Assembly (NCBI RefSeq): GCF_019459225.1
Contig: NZ_JAIAZY010000029.1
Span: 1 to 57,337 of the forward strand
Reading direction: 5' to 3'
DNA length: 57,337 bases
From: Bacillus sp. IITD106
GTDB lineage: Bacteria; Bacillota; Bacilli; Bacillales; Bacillaceae_C
Made by a program: the position numbers and the translations under genes. This document shows positions 18,343 through 25,588 of the stretch, piece by piece; position 1 is the stretch's first letter, and each line of letters starts with the position of its first letter. The notes under the pieces are model-generated. The model searched no databases, was not told the DNA's origin, and was given only the letters and a program-made list of their open reading frames with translations.

Positions 18343-19110
18343 CTATCCTAAAAGTTCTTGCTTTTTCTTTTCAAATTCTTCTTGTGTAATGATTCCTTCA
18401 TCTAATAGGCCTTTAAATTTTCGTAATTCATCTGCTGCTGATGGGGTTGGTTCTATAGTTGTATTTGAGTTCTTTTGTCTATCACAAATTAACTGGAATG
18501 TTGATAAACATTCTTGCGCTTGCTGTACCATCGTTTTATAAACAAAACCATCTTTTTTGGTATTAGTTTCAAGGAAGTTTATGTACACAGCCGGATTATT
18601 CATGTCATTTACAGTTATTTTGAGTCGTAGACTACTGCATACACCTTTAGTTTTCTTTTTACCCGTTACTGCACCTACAACTGCACCCGCACCACCAAAA
18701 AGAGCTCCGCCAACTAATGCCCTGCCTAAACCACCACTTGCTATTGATTCGCCATCTTCCAGTAATTCAAAATCAATAATATCGCTGTAATTATAAACAG
18801 TAGATTTATTTCTTTTTCCTAGAAAAGAAGAGAGAATCAACCATTGTTTTTTATCGTCGTCAAATTCTACAAATGACCCAATTTTTTTAGTAGGATTAAA
18901 GTTAGCAAGTTCGTTAGCATTGTCTTTCTTAGCTTGGATTGCTGAATGTACATTCTCAACTGTCATTTTTTTGGTGTTCGTACTTAAGTTAAACCCAGCT
19001 TCTTTAAAACAACTTGGACATATCCATTTTTTATCTGCAATCCGATAGCGATTCAATCCAGTCTCTTTATCACAAACTGCACACATTGCTTTTAAATCAA
19101 AAAAACCCAT
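18343..19110 (-). CDS. Zinc-finger and SHOCT-domain protein
   Basis: The 255-residue product starts with a four-cysteine zinc-binding module (CAVCDKETGLNRYRI ... CPSCFKEAG) of the DUF4428 type. A middle domain holds a glycine-rich hydrophobic stretch (GALFGGAGAVVGAVTG), and a SHOCT motif ends the protein (LRKFKGLLDEGIITQEEFEKKKQELL). SHOCT domains are short oligomerisation or binding modules. It lies between integrase and the repressor block on the lysogenic strand, so it is likely expressed in the lysogen. The role is unknown; lysogenic conversion or defence is an inference from position only. Confidence 0.6.
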   Translation of the reverse strand: MGFFDLKAMCAVCDKETGLNRYRIADKKWICPSCFKEAGFNLSTNTKKMTVENVHSAIQAKKDNANELANFNPTKKIGSFVEFDDDKKQWLILSSFLGKRNKSTVYNYSDIIDFELLEDGESIASGGLGRALVGGALFGGAGAVVGAVTGKKKTKGVCSSLRLKITVNDMNNPAVYINFLETNTKKDGFVYKTMVQQAQECLSTFQLICDRQKNSNTTIEPTPSAADELRKFKGLLDEGIITQEEFEKKKQELLG

Positions 19111-19127
19111 GTTTTAAACACACCTTC

Positions 19128-19877
19128 CTATCCTCTTTTTCTCAATAACTCTTTCGTTTTTTCAATTCTTTGGTCGATTCGATCATAAGCGTCATCATGA
19201 TATATTCCAGTGGATTGTTGAAGTATTTTTTTCCCATACTCTAGAATGTTAATCTCATCTTGATATCTTTTTTGTTTTCTATATAGGATTGCTAAACGTC
19301 TATACAATGCTGGTGCTTCATTATTCTTTTTTACTGAGGCTTTCAAATACTTTTCTGACTCGCTATATTGCCCTTGTTTATATAACTCTTCCCCAATTTT
19401 ATAAAGTTCAAAGGCATCATAGTAATTGATATCTTTATATTCTTTGTTTCTTACAATATTTGTTAGCTTTCTTTTTTGACCATCTGGGTCACTATGTTCT
19501 TCAATGATAGCTTTGTATTTATCTATTATTTTTCTGCCTTTATTGGTAATGTTTTTATCTTGATCTATTAGTTTTAAATCAATTAAATAAAATACCTCTT
19601 CATTGAAATTAATACCGTATTTATACTCGAAATATAGTGGTATCTCTTTGTTGATGTATTTACTTAACCAATAAAGCATATACACATGTCCTGGAAGTAT
19701 TCCATCTTCGTTTCTTATCATCATTTCTCTTTTTACAAATGATTGATCGGGAAACGTCTCAGCTTGTTCTAGCCACACCTTAATATCTCTATCAGATGAT
19801 ATATAAGGTTGTTCAGGATAATCTTTGTATTGAGGGATTAGCGTTTGTTTCTTCTTAAAGAAATTGAAAAACTTCAT
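19128..19877 (-). CDS. TPR-repeat protein of the lysogeny module
   Basis: The 249-residue soluble protein has a C-terminal half that shows two to three TPR-like helices (YDAFELYKIGEELYKQGQ, EKYLKASVKKN, ALYRRLAILYRKQKRY). The N-terminal half (GHVYMLYWLSKYINKEIP, LIDLKLIDQDKNITNKG) looks like a winged-helix or SAP-like fold often fused to such repeats in phage proteins. AAAGGTGG precedes the ATG. It lies 17 bases upstream of the zinc-finger/SHOCT gene in the same operon. The function is unknown. Confidence 0.6.
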   Translation of the reverse strand: MKFFNFFKKKQTLIPQYKDYPEQPYISSDRDIKVWLEQAETFPDQSFVKREMMIRNEDGILPGHVYMLYWLSKYINKEIPLYFEYKYGINFNEEVFYLIDLKLIDQDKNITNKGRKIIDKYKAIIEEHSDPDGQKRKLTNIVRNKEYKDINYYDAFELYKIGEELYKQGQYSESEKYLKASVKKNNEAPALYRRLAILYRKQKRYQDEINILEYGKKILQQSTGIYHDDAYDRIDQRIEKTKELLRKRG

Positions 19878-19888
19878 ATAACCACCTT

Positions 19889-20329
19889 TTATAAAAATTC
19901 AAATTTTTTAAGTCGCAAAATTTCTTCAGGTATCTGAAACATTTTCGATAACTCGCTGATAGATAAATTAGTGTTAGCGTGTTCATAAATAACTTCATCA
20001 GGAAGAAGAAGTTCGACCGCAAATCGATTGGCTTCATTTTCAATTTTATCCACAGACAAAAGCGTCTTTCTTTTTAGAAAAGGGGTACTCAACTTTGGAT
20101 GCAATTCAGAATGGGCCAACTCGTGCGCAACGGTAAAAAGTTTCAGTCCGTTATTTAAGTCAGAGTTGATAACAATAAATTTATTTCTTCTTATATATTT
20201 GTAATACCCCATGATTTCTTCGTGTAATGGATGAAAATAAACAGTTATGTTTTTGTAGTCGGCAATTTCGAAGGGATCATTAGTTAAATACTCTTCAATT
20301 AAAGTTTTTACCTTGTCTTTAATCCACAA
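19889..20329 (-). CDS. ImmA/IrrE family metallopeptidase
   Basis: The 146-residue protein has the zinc peptidase motif HELAH (VAHELAHSELHP) and a downstream conserved ENEANRFAVELLLP. ImmA-type proteases cleave the partner phage or ICE repressor and so release lytic or excision genes, as in ICEBs1. The start is a TTG with GGGGTGG seven bases ahead. The gene follows the repressor gene and probably acts on it. Confidence 0.88.
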   Translation of the reverse strand: MWIKDKVKTLIEEYLTNDPFEIADYKNITVYFHPLHEEIMGYYKYIRRNKFIVINSDLNNGLKLFTVAHELAHSELHPKLSTPFLKRKTLLSVDKIENEANRFAVELLLPDEVIYEHANTNLSISELSKMFQIPEEILRLKKFEFL

Positions 20330-20355
20330 TTATATCCACCCCTTGCAGATAAGTG

Positions 20356-20811
20356 TTATTGATTATTTCTGTGTTTTTTAGGAATGAATTTTTTGTTAAT
20401 TAAGGTTGTTTGCCTTTCTAAAAGTTCCAGGGATTCTAATAATGAATCTATCGCTTCTTTGCTCATGGGTTCTCCTTTATAACTCAAACCTTCTCCATCT
20501 GCACTTCCTTCCATTAAATCTTTTCGCATAAGTTCCATTCTCTTTGCAATGTCAATTTCATCTTTTTCGGTTAATTCAATATGTTTAGGCTCTTGTCCGT
20601 ATTCTCTTTTATCTGTTCTTCCTAATAAATACTCGCTTGATACACCAAAAATATTACAAAAAATATTAATTTCTTGATCTGTGATAGGTCTTTTTCCTGA
20701 TTCTATTCTACTTATTACACTGTAGTTGATACCAGTTCTACTTTCTAGCTCCCTAAGAGACCAACGTCTTTCGTCCCTTAATTTCCTTATTCTTTCTCCT
20801 ACATCAATCAT
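20356..20811 (-). CDS. XRE-family phage repressor (ImmR/CI-like)
   Basis: The 151-residue protein has an N-terminal helix-turn-helix (WSLRELESRTGINYSVISRIESGKRPI) and a C-terminal part rich in charged helices (IELTEKDEIDIAKRM...) as in ImmR repressors paired with ImmA. It is transcribed divergently from the Cro-like gene across a 175-bp region with three matching operators. It is likely to maintain lysogeny and to be inactivated by the adjacent ImmA protease. Confidence 0.88.
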   Translation of the reverse strand: MIDVGERIRKLRDERRWSLRELESRTGINYSVISRIESGKRPITDQEINIFCNIFGVSSEYLLGRTDKREYGQEPKHIELTEKDEIDIAKRMELMRKDLMEGSADGEGLSYKGEPMSKEAIDSLLESLELLERQTTLINKKFIPKKHRNNQ

Positions 20812-20890
20812 AAAAGACCACCATACTTCATTAAAATTTTCTATATCAGCAAATATATTCTATCATGTTTCTAATTTAGAAAAATAATTT

Positions 20891-20966
20891 TTGCTAAATT
20901 AACAACAAAAGTGTTGACTTTGCTAAAATAACAAACTATAATGTGGTTAAGTTGCTAAATTAACAA
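20891..20966. promoter_or_regulatory. Lysogeny/lysis switch: operators and early promoter
   Basis: Three copies of TTGCTAAA(T/A)TAACAA lie at 20891-20905, 20919-20933 and 20952-20966; each is an imperfect palindrome. The middle copy fills the spacer of a near-consensus promoter, TTGACT (20914-20919), 17 bases, TATAAT (20937-20942), that reads towards cro. A weaker related palindrome, TTTCTAATTTAGAAA, lies near 20868 on the repressor side. Confidence 0.8.
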
Positions 20967-20986
20967 CAAATAAAGAGGTGATAAAC

Positions 20987-21196
20987 ATGAATTTCAACTT
21001 ATCTTTTATTAAAAAGAGGCGTACCGAATTGGATATTCCAATGCAACAAATGGCGATTTATCTAGGATTCAAGAACGCATCAACTTACTTGAAGTACGAA
21101 AGAGGCGATTATTCTTTCAAAGCTGAACAATTACCAACTCTAGCAAAAGTTTTAAAATGCGATGTTTCAGATTTTTTTAACCTATCTGTTGCATAA
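20987..21196 (+). CDS. Cro-like XRE-family regulator
   Basis: The 69-residue protein is almost entirely one helix-turn-helix domain (MQQMAIYLGFKNASTYLKYERGDYSF). The GTG at 20978 is part of the AAAGAGGTG binding site, so the ATG at 20987 is preferred. It is the first gene of the early operon and is expected to compete with the repressor for the three operators. Confidence 0.82.
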   Translation: MNFNLSFIKKRRTELDIPMQQMAIYLGFKNASTYLKYERGDYSFKAEQLPTLAKVLKCDVSDFFNLSVA

Positions 21197-21228
21197 ATAG
21201 CAACAAAAACAAAAAAGGAAGTGAGTTA

Positions 21229-21987
21229 ATGAACGAATTGCAAAAAGTTTTCGATTACAAAGGTCACGATGTAAGAACTATTTTCCAAAATAACGAACCT
21301 TGGTTTGTTGCAAGTGATGTATGTAAAATTCTCGACTTAACTAATCCTTCCATGGTCATGCAAAGACTGGAAGAAAATGAACGGTCTAAGTTCAACTTAG
21401 GGCGTCAAGGTGAAGTAAATATCGTAAATGAATCCGGGTTATACGAACTAATCTTCGCTAGTCGAAAATTAGAAGCCAAAACATTTAAAAAGTGGGTTAA
21501 GCAAGAAGTTCTACCATCTATCAGGAAACATGGGGCATACATGACTCCTGAAAAAATAGAAGAAGTCTTGCTTAATCCGGACACCATCATAAAAATCGCT
21601 ACTCAATTAAAAGAAGAACAGCAAAAACGCATAGAGGCAGAGCAGATCATCAAGAAACAACAACCATTAGTAAGTTTCGCTGAAGCTTGCATGACATCTG
21701 ATAAGAGCCTTCTGGTGAGAGAGGTCGCAAAACTTTGTTCCAAGAACGGGATTGTCACTGGTGAACGCAGGCTTTGGCAAAAACTAAGGGAGTGGAAATT
21801 AGTCTTTGCTAATAAAAACGAACCTTACCAACAATTCATTGACCGTGGTTACTTCGAAATTTCCCAGGGTGTAAAGGAAAGTTCGAAAGGTGCAATCACA
21901 TGGTTAACAACGAGGGTTACTCCAAAAGGCCAAGCCTACATCATTAACAGGCTTAAAAAAGAACTAAATGAAAAGGCGGTGATCTAA
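21229..21987 (+). CDS. Phage antirepressor, BRO-N and KilA-C domains
   Basis: The 252-residue protein begins with a BRO-N domain (FDYKGHDVRTIFQNNEPWFVASDVCKIL ... FKKWVKQEVLPSIRKHGAYM, about residues 8-105). It ends with a KilA-C/ANT domain (SLLVREVAKLCSKNGIVTGERRLWQKLREWKLV ... GQAYIINRL). Such proteins antagonise phage repressors or rewire early transcription. It follows cro by 32 bases. Confidence 0.88.
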   Translation: MNELQKVFDYKGHDVRTIFQNNEPWFVASDVCKILDLTNPSMVMQRLEENERSKFNLGRQGEVNIVNESGLYELIFASRKLEAKTFKKWVKQEVLPSIRKHGAYMTPEKIEEVLLNPDTIIKIATQLKEEQQKRIEAEQIIKKQQPLVSFAEACMTSDKSLLVREVAKLCSKNGIVTGERRLWQKLREWKLVFANKNEPYQQFIDRGYFEISQGVKESSKGAITWLTTRVTPKGQAYIINRLKKELNEKAVI

Positions 21988-22302
21988 ATGTCTACCAATC
22001 TAGTAGTAATCGAACAGGACAAGCTTCTTGAAATGATTAACACAGCCGTACAGCAAGCTACGGCGCATATACGTCACCAAAACGAATTACCTCCACTGCT
22101 CACGAGAAAACAGTTTATGGAGGTAGCAGGAATCGGAGAGAGCAAATGCGCCGAGCTTTTCAACAGGAGAGACTTTCCGGTCATGAGAGAGTTCGGCCAT
22201 CCAAGAGTACCAACTGAATTACTTTTCGAATGGATCAACAGGAACACGGATTGGGTCAAAGAGTTTGCGCCTGAATTCGGGCAGAAATTCAAAGTTATAT
22301 AG
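21988..22302 (+). CDS. DUF771-like helix-turn-helix protein
   Basis: The 104-residue protein starts at the base after the antirepressor stop codon. A MerR/excisionase-like DNA-binding segment is visible (LLTRKQFMEVAGIGESKCAELFNRRDFPVMREFGHPRVPTELLFEWI). DUF771 proteins occur at this position in many Gram-positive phages. An excisionase role is possible but unproven. Confidence 0.7.
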   Translation: MSTNLVVIEQDKLLEMINTAVQQATAHIRHQNELPPLLTRKQFMEVAGIGESKCAELFNRRDFPVMREFGHPRVPTELLFEWINRNTDWVKEFAPEFGQKFKVI

Positions 22303-22343
22303 CAATCTCTTAACTCTAGTTTACTAGCTTACAAGACATAAAT

Positions 22344-22379
22344 CTGTTCAAATCACGAACATGTTCTAAATCAGAACAT
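22344..22379. promoter_or_regulatory. GAACAT palindrome cluster upstream of an XRE gene
   Basis: A perfect 10-bp palindrome GAACATGTTC (22357-22366) is flanked by CTGTTC (22344-22349) and GAACAT (22374-22379) at similar spacing. It probably binds the XRE regulator encoded just downstream. It resembles a LexA box, but the centre is shorter than the CGAACN4GTTCG consensus. Confidence 0.5.
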
Positions 22380-22397
22380 CAGAAAGGAGGGAAGCAC

Positions 22398-22661
22398 ATG
22401 AACCTAGGGGCGGTGTTGAAGAAAGCACGAATCACCGCCGGATTGAGTCAAGAGGAATTGGCACTTAGGATATTTTTACCAAGAAGCACAGTCTCGAAAT
22501 TAGAAAACAACAAAATGGTATTAAAAGCAGAAGATTTAATTCGGTGGTGTCAGATTACGCAGGCGCAGGAATTAATGGTCGCTCTACTAATCGGAGTAGA
22601 CCCAGCAACAATCATTCAAAACATCTCAATGTTAATAGGAGGTTTCATCACATGGATTTAA
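22398..22661 (+). CDS. XRE-family regulator
   Basis: The 87-residue protein has a helix-turn-helix (LGAVLKKARITAGLSQEELALRIFLPRSTVSKLENNKM) and a short C-terminal extension with a hydrophobic end. AAAGGAGGG lies upstream. It is a second XRE regulator in the early operon. Its 3' end overlaps the next gene by 10 bases. Confidence 0.75.
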   Translation: MNLGAVLKKARITAGLSQEELALRIFLPRSTVSKLENNKMVLKAEDLIRWCQITQAQELMVALLIGVDPATIIQNISMLIGGFITWI

Positions 22662-22906
22662 CCAAAAACTTTTTACAACAAGACCTACATAACGTAATCG
22701 CGGAAACATTTTGCATAAGCACATTAAACAGAATCATGAAAGAAGAATTGACGGCTGGTAATCTTACAGGGGCAAGAATGGCAGCCGAGGATATAGTCAA
22801 ATCCCTAAAGGAACTGGAAAGGTTACAAGACAAGAGGAACAAGCATTTTAATGGAATGTTGCGACTGGCTAAGGATTTAGGATTTGAAGTAAAGGAGTGG
22901 TATTAG
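22652..22906 (+). CDS. Hypothetical early phage protein
   Basis: The 84-residue helical protein has no recognised domain. The ATG at 22652 has AGGAGG ahead; the longer open frame from 22544 runs through the previous gene and is rejected. Its stop overlaps the next GTG by one base. Charged helices (KELERLQDKRNKHFNGML) suggest a coiled-coil. Confidence 0.6.
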   Translation: MDLTKNFLQQDLHNVIAETFCISTLNRIMKEELTAGNLTGARMAAEDIVKSLKELERLQDKRNKHFNGMLRLAKDLGFEVKEWY

Positions 22907-22995
22907 TGGACATTTTCGGGATATGGCTCATCGCGATGATGGCTTTTATAGCTGGATGTATGGTAACAGCTTTTGCAGAAAAGAAAAAGCAGTAA
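22906..22995 (+). CDS. Small membrane peptide, 29 residues
   Basis: A GTG with AAAGGAG eight bases ahead opens a peptide with one membrane helix (GIWLIAMMAFIAGCMVTAFA) and a lysine-rich tail. It directly precedes the structured RNA locus. Similar single-helix peptides are common in phage early operons. The function is unknown. Confidence 0.5.
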   Translation: MDIFGIWLIAMMAFIAGCMVTAFAEKKKQ

Positions 22996-23035
22996 TGAGG
23001 TGCGAACTCAAAACTGCCAATGAAACATTTTATAA

Positions 23036-23152
23036 GATAGGTCAATTATAACATTGATTGACCTTAAAAACAAGACAGGCTTGGTCCTGTCGAAGTGATT
23101 ATAAGCTATCCCCCTCACTGGCTTGTAGTCGCTTCGATGGTACTAATCCATC
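23036..23152 (+). ncRNA. Structured RNA segment: four consecutive hairpins
   Basis: Hairpin 1 is AGGTCAAT/ATTGACCT (23039-23064). Hairpin 2 is GACAGG/CCTGTC (23074-23091). Hairpin 3 is a 15-bp stem, 23092-23106 with 23121-23135, that is fully paired only if three G-U pairs are allowed, which points to an RNA rather than a DNA palindrome. Hairpin 4 is GATGG/CCATC with a 7-base loop (23136-23152). It lies in a gap without coding potential and runs directly into the tRNA-like body. No own promoter or terminator is seen, so it is probably processed from, or acts within, the early operon transcript. Confidence 0.6.
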
Positions 23153-23275
23153 ATGGTAGTGGCGGAATAGGTAGACGCTAAAGCACGCCCTTAATGAGGC
23201 CAGCGTATAGGCAGTGGAAATAGGCTTGGGCTGGACGATCGCTGTCATGCAGGGTGCAAATCCTTGCCTGCCATT
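23153..23275 (+). ncRNA. tRNA-Leu-like RNA without a regular anticodon arm
   Basis: ATGGTAG (23153-23159) pairs fully with CTGCCAT (23268-23274). TG and a class II D arm follow (GCGGAATAGGTAGACGC), with G18G19 and the same pattern as bacterial tRNA-Leu. A T arm, GCAGGG-TGCAAAT-CCTTGC, has a 7-base T loop but a 6-bp stem. Between the D and T arms are about 70 bases, twice the usual for tRNA-Leu. I find no 5-bp stem with a 7-base anticodon loop there; the best local fold is GCC/GGC around CTTAATGA, and CCAGC/GCTGG competes with CAGCG/CGCTG. It may be a degenerate tRNA, an interrupted one, or a tRNA mimic. Confidence 0.55.
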
Positions 23276-23302
23276 TATTACATACGAAAGTAGGTGAAAA
23301 CA

Positions 23303-23500
23303 TTGCTAGAAGTCGAAAATCCAATGGTCATAGATAGCCTCTGGAACGATGATGAAAAACGTTGGGGCGTTGATGCCACGGGTGAAGAGATTTTCGAAGG
23401 TGAATCCATTGTAGAAATTAATGGTGAGGTGGTTCTTGAAAGCAATTTGGAAGATTACTTGGTTAAACAACTAGGAGCAAAATTCACCATTGCATCATGA
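23303..23500 (+). CDS. YqaI-like phage protein
   Basis: About 65 residues. The start VENPMVIDSLWNDDE and the end GEVVLESNLEDYLVKQLGAKF resemble YqaI of the B. subtilis skin element, which also precedes yqaJ. The TTG at 23303 with AGGTG seven bases ahead is preferred; a GTG at 23294 is possible. The function is unknown. Confidence 0.7.
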   Translation: MLEVENPMVIDSLWNDDEKRWGVDATGEEIFEGESIVEINGEVVLESNLEDYLVKQLGAKFTIAS

Positions 23501-23505
23501 AAAAA

Positions 23506-23528
23506 GACTTCCTTTAGCGGAGGAAGTC
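23506..23528 (+). terminator. Hairpin after the YqaI-like gene
   Basis: GACTTCCT pairs with AGGAAGTC around TTAGCGG and is followed by AGGTTTT. The T run is short, so it may attenuate rather than terminate fully. Confidence 0.5.
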
Positions 23529-23549
23529 AGGTTTTAACAAATATTAATT

Positions 23550-23581
23550 ACCGTCATTGTACAACGATTAACAGTGACGGT
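23550..23581 (+). promoter_or_regulatory. Hairpin next to the ribosome binding site of the YqaJ gene
   Basis: ACCGTCATTG pairs with CAGTGACGGT (10 bp, one G-U) and ends directly before AAGGAGG. It could tune translation of the recombination genes or act as an mRNA processing site. Confidence 0.45.
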
Positions 23582-23596
23582 CAAGGAGGAAATACA

Positions 23597-24544
23597 TTGG
23601 CTATTAATCAAAATGCCATCCCTACACTCGAAATGAGTCGTTTTGATTGGCTACAAGAGCGTACTAAGGGGATTGGCGGCAGTGATGCAGGAGTCATTCT
23701 AGGACTCAACAAATACCGTACAGCGTTTGAATTATGGTTAGAAAAAACTGGACAAGTTGACCCAATCGAAGTTGATAACGAAGCCATCTATTGGGGAAAT
23801 CAGATGGAGGATGTAGTCGCTAAAGAGTTTGAAAAGCGTACTGGAAAAAAAGTAAGACGTTCAAACTTCATGTACAGCCACCCTAAGCACCAATTCATAA
23901 AAGCAAATGTTGATAGATTCGTAGTTGGTGAGTCAGCCATTTTGGAATGTAAAACTACTTCTGCTTATCTCGGGAAAGAGTGGGAGGGGGAAGAAATTCC
24001 AGCTACTTATCTAGTACAGGTTCAGCATTATCTAGCTGTAACAGGTAAAGAAAAAGGATATATCGCAGTGTTAATCGGCGGAAATCGATTTATCTGGAAA
24101 GAGATTGAACGGGATGAAGAACTGATCAAGATGATTATCGATGCTGAAAAGCACTTTTGGGAATACCACGTGCAACAAGGACATGCTCCTGAATTGGATG
24201 GTTCCAGTGCTGCTGAACAATACCTCAAAGAAAGGTATGAACAAGCAGAAAAGGATAAGGAAGTCGTTCTTCCTGGGGAGTACAAAGAACTTCTTATCCA
24301 ATATGAAAAAGTGAAATCAGATGAAAAACTCATTAAGACAGCCAAAACCGAAATTGAAAACAAAATCAAGGCTGAATTGCAGGATGCGGAAATCGGGATT
24401 ACAGATACATTCCTAGTCACCTGGAAAGGACAAACTCAAAACAGAGTGGACTCAAAGGCTCTTAAAGAGAAGTTTCCAGACATTTATAAGCAAGTGATTA
24501 AAGAAACGTCATTCAGAAAATTTGCGGTAAAGGAGATTGGATAA
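23597..24544 (+). CDS. YqaJ-family phage exonuclease
   Basis: The 315-residue protein has lambda-exonuclease-fold motifs: RTKGIGGSDAGVILGLNKYRTAFELWLEKTG, WGNQMEDVVAKEFEKRTG, and ANVDRFVVGESAILECKTTS with the D...E-x-K catalytic residues, plus YLVQVQHYLAVTG. It digests one strand of double-stranded ends and hands the other to the RecT annealase encoded next. The start is a TTG with AAGGAGG ahead. Pairing with RecT matches skin-element yqaJ-yqaK. Confidence 0.92.
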   Translation: MAINQNAIPTLEMSRFDWLQERTKGIGGSDAGVILGLNKYRTAFELWLEKTGQVDPIEVDNEAIYWGNQMEDVVAKEFEKRTGKKVRRSNFMYSHPKHQFIKANVDRFVVGESAILECKTTSAYLGKEWEGEEIPATYLVQVQHYLAVTGKEKGYIAVLIGGNRFIWKEIERDEELIKMIIDAEKHFWEYHVQQGHAPELDGSSAAEQYLKERYEQAEKDKEVVLPGEYKELLIQYEKVKSDEKLIKTAKTEIENKIKAELQDAEIGITDTFLVTWKGQTQNRVDSKALKEKFPDIYKQVIKETSFRKFAVKEIG

Positions 24545-24545
24545 T

Positions 24546-25421
24546 ATGGCTACTAACGAAGCGTTGAAAAATCAATTAGCAAATAAGCAGGATACTACTA
24601 AACAAGTATCTGCTCAGGCATTAGGACTTAAAAACCTTCTAAATACACCAACCATGCAAAAACGTTTTGAAGAAGTATTGGACAAGAAAGCACCACAATT
24701 TATGTCATCGTTACTCAATCTTTACAACGGAGATCCAAACATAAGAGCAGCAGAACCAATGAGCATTGTCTCATCCGCCATGGTAGCTGCAACATTGGAT
24801 TTACCGATTGATAAAAACTTAGGTTATGCGTGGATTGTACCTTTTTACGATAGCAAGAAAGGACATAAGGCGGCTCAATTCCAACTCGGATACAAAGGCT
24901 ATATCCAGTTAGCACTTAGAACAGGGCAGTACAAAGCAATTAACGTTATAGAAGTTCGTGAAGGTGAATTAAAAAGTTGGAATCGACTAACGGAGGAAAT
25001 TGAACTGGATTTAGAAGGAGCCACAAGCGAAAAGGTCATTGGGTATTGCGGCTATTTCAAATTGATTAATGGATTCGAAAAGACGGTCTATTGGACACGA
25101 GATGAAATAGAGGAACACCGTATCAAACACAACAAGATGAAGGATAAAAAAGCTTTGAACAACGTTTGGAAATCCGACTATGACGCAATGGCCATGAAAA
25201 CAGTTTTACGCAACATGCTAGGCAAGTGGGGAATCCTCTCCATCGATATGCAGAAGGCCATTACAGAAGACGAAAACGAAGAACGAGAAGTTAAAGATAT
25301 TACAGATGAAGTCGATGATCCAGACATCATCGACTATGAACCTGAAAAGCCGTCTGCACATGATATTAATTTTGATGACATAGATGTTGACGCAGCGCAA
25401 GGGGAAATCCCTTTTGATTAA
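24546..25421 (+). CDS. recT: RecT-family single-strand annealing protein
   Basis: About 291 residues with the RecT core: FMSSLLNLYNGDPNIRAAEPMSIVSSAMVAATLDLPIDKNLGYAWIVPFY and FQLGYKGYIQLALRTGQYKAINV. The tail is acidic, as in SSB-interacting proteins, and ends GEIPFD. The ATG at 24546 has AAGGAG eight bases ahead and overlaps the exonuclease stop region. Together they form a phage recombination pair. Confidence 0.93.
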   Translation: MATNEALKNQLANKQDTTKQVSAQALGLKNLLNTPTMQKRFEEVLDKKAPQFMSSLLNLYNGDPNIRAAEPMSIVSSAMVAATLDLPIDKNLGYAWIVPFYDSKKGHKAAQFQLGYKGYIQLALRTGQYKAINVIEVREGELKSWNRLTEEIELDLEGATSEKVIGYCGYFKLINGFEKTVYWTRDEIEEHRIKHNKMKDKKALNNVWKSDYDAMAMKTVLRNMLGKWGILSIDMQKAITEDENEEREVKDITDEVDDPDIIDYEPEKPSAHDINFDDIDVDAAQGEIPFD

Positions 25422-25572
25422 CCACACAAAGGTCCTACTGCCTTCTTGGATATTCGAGAAGGCAGAGGATAAAGAACATTTGAAACAGCTTGTACTTCAA
25501 TATATGGCTAGGTATCCAGATTATGTTGTGAAATCTGTTAAAGGTAGATTTGCGGTGTGTGAAAGAAGATGA
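25414..25572 (+). CDS. Hypothetical small phage protein
   Basis: About 52 residues from a TTG at 25414 that overlaps the end of recT; AAGGGGAA lies upstream. The product (INHTKVLLPSWIFEKAEDKEHLKQLVLQYMARYPDYVVKSVKGRFAVCERR) is a mixed helix/strand peptide without a known family. It lies between recT and the replication gene, where related phages also have a small gene. Confidence 0.55.
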   Translation: MINHTKVLLPSWIFEKAEDKEHLKQLVLQYMARYPDYVVKSVKGRFAVCERR

Positions 25573-25588
25573 AGGAGCGATCGGGGCA

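Noticed and set aside
23153-23275. Functional tRNA-Leu (TAA)
   Set aside because: TAA appears in the centre, but no 5-bp anticodon stem with a 7-base loop can be drawn around it, so I list it as a tRNA-like RNA.
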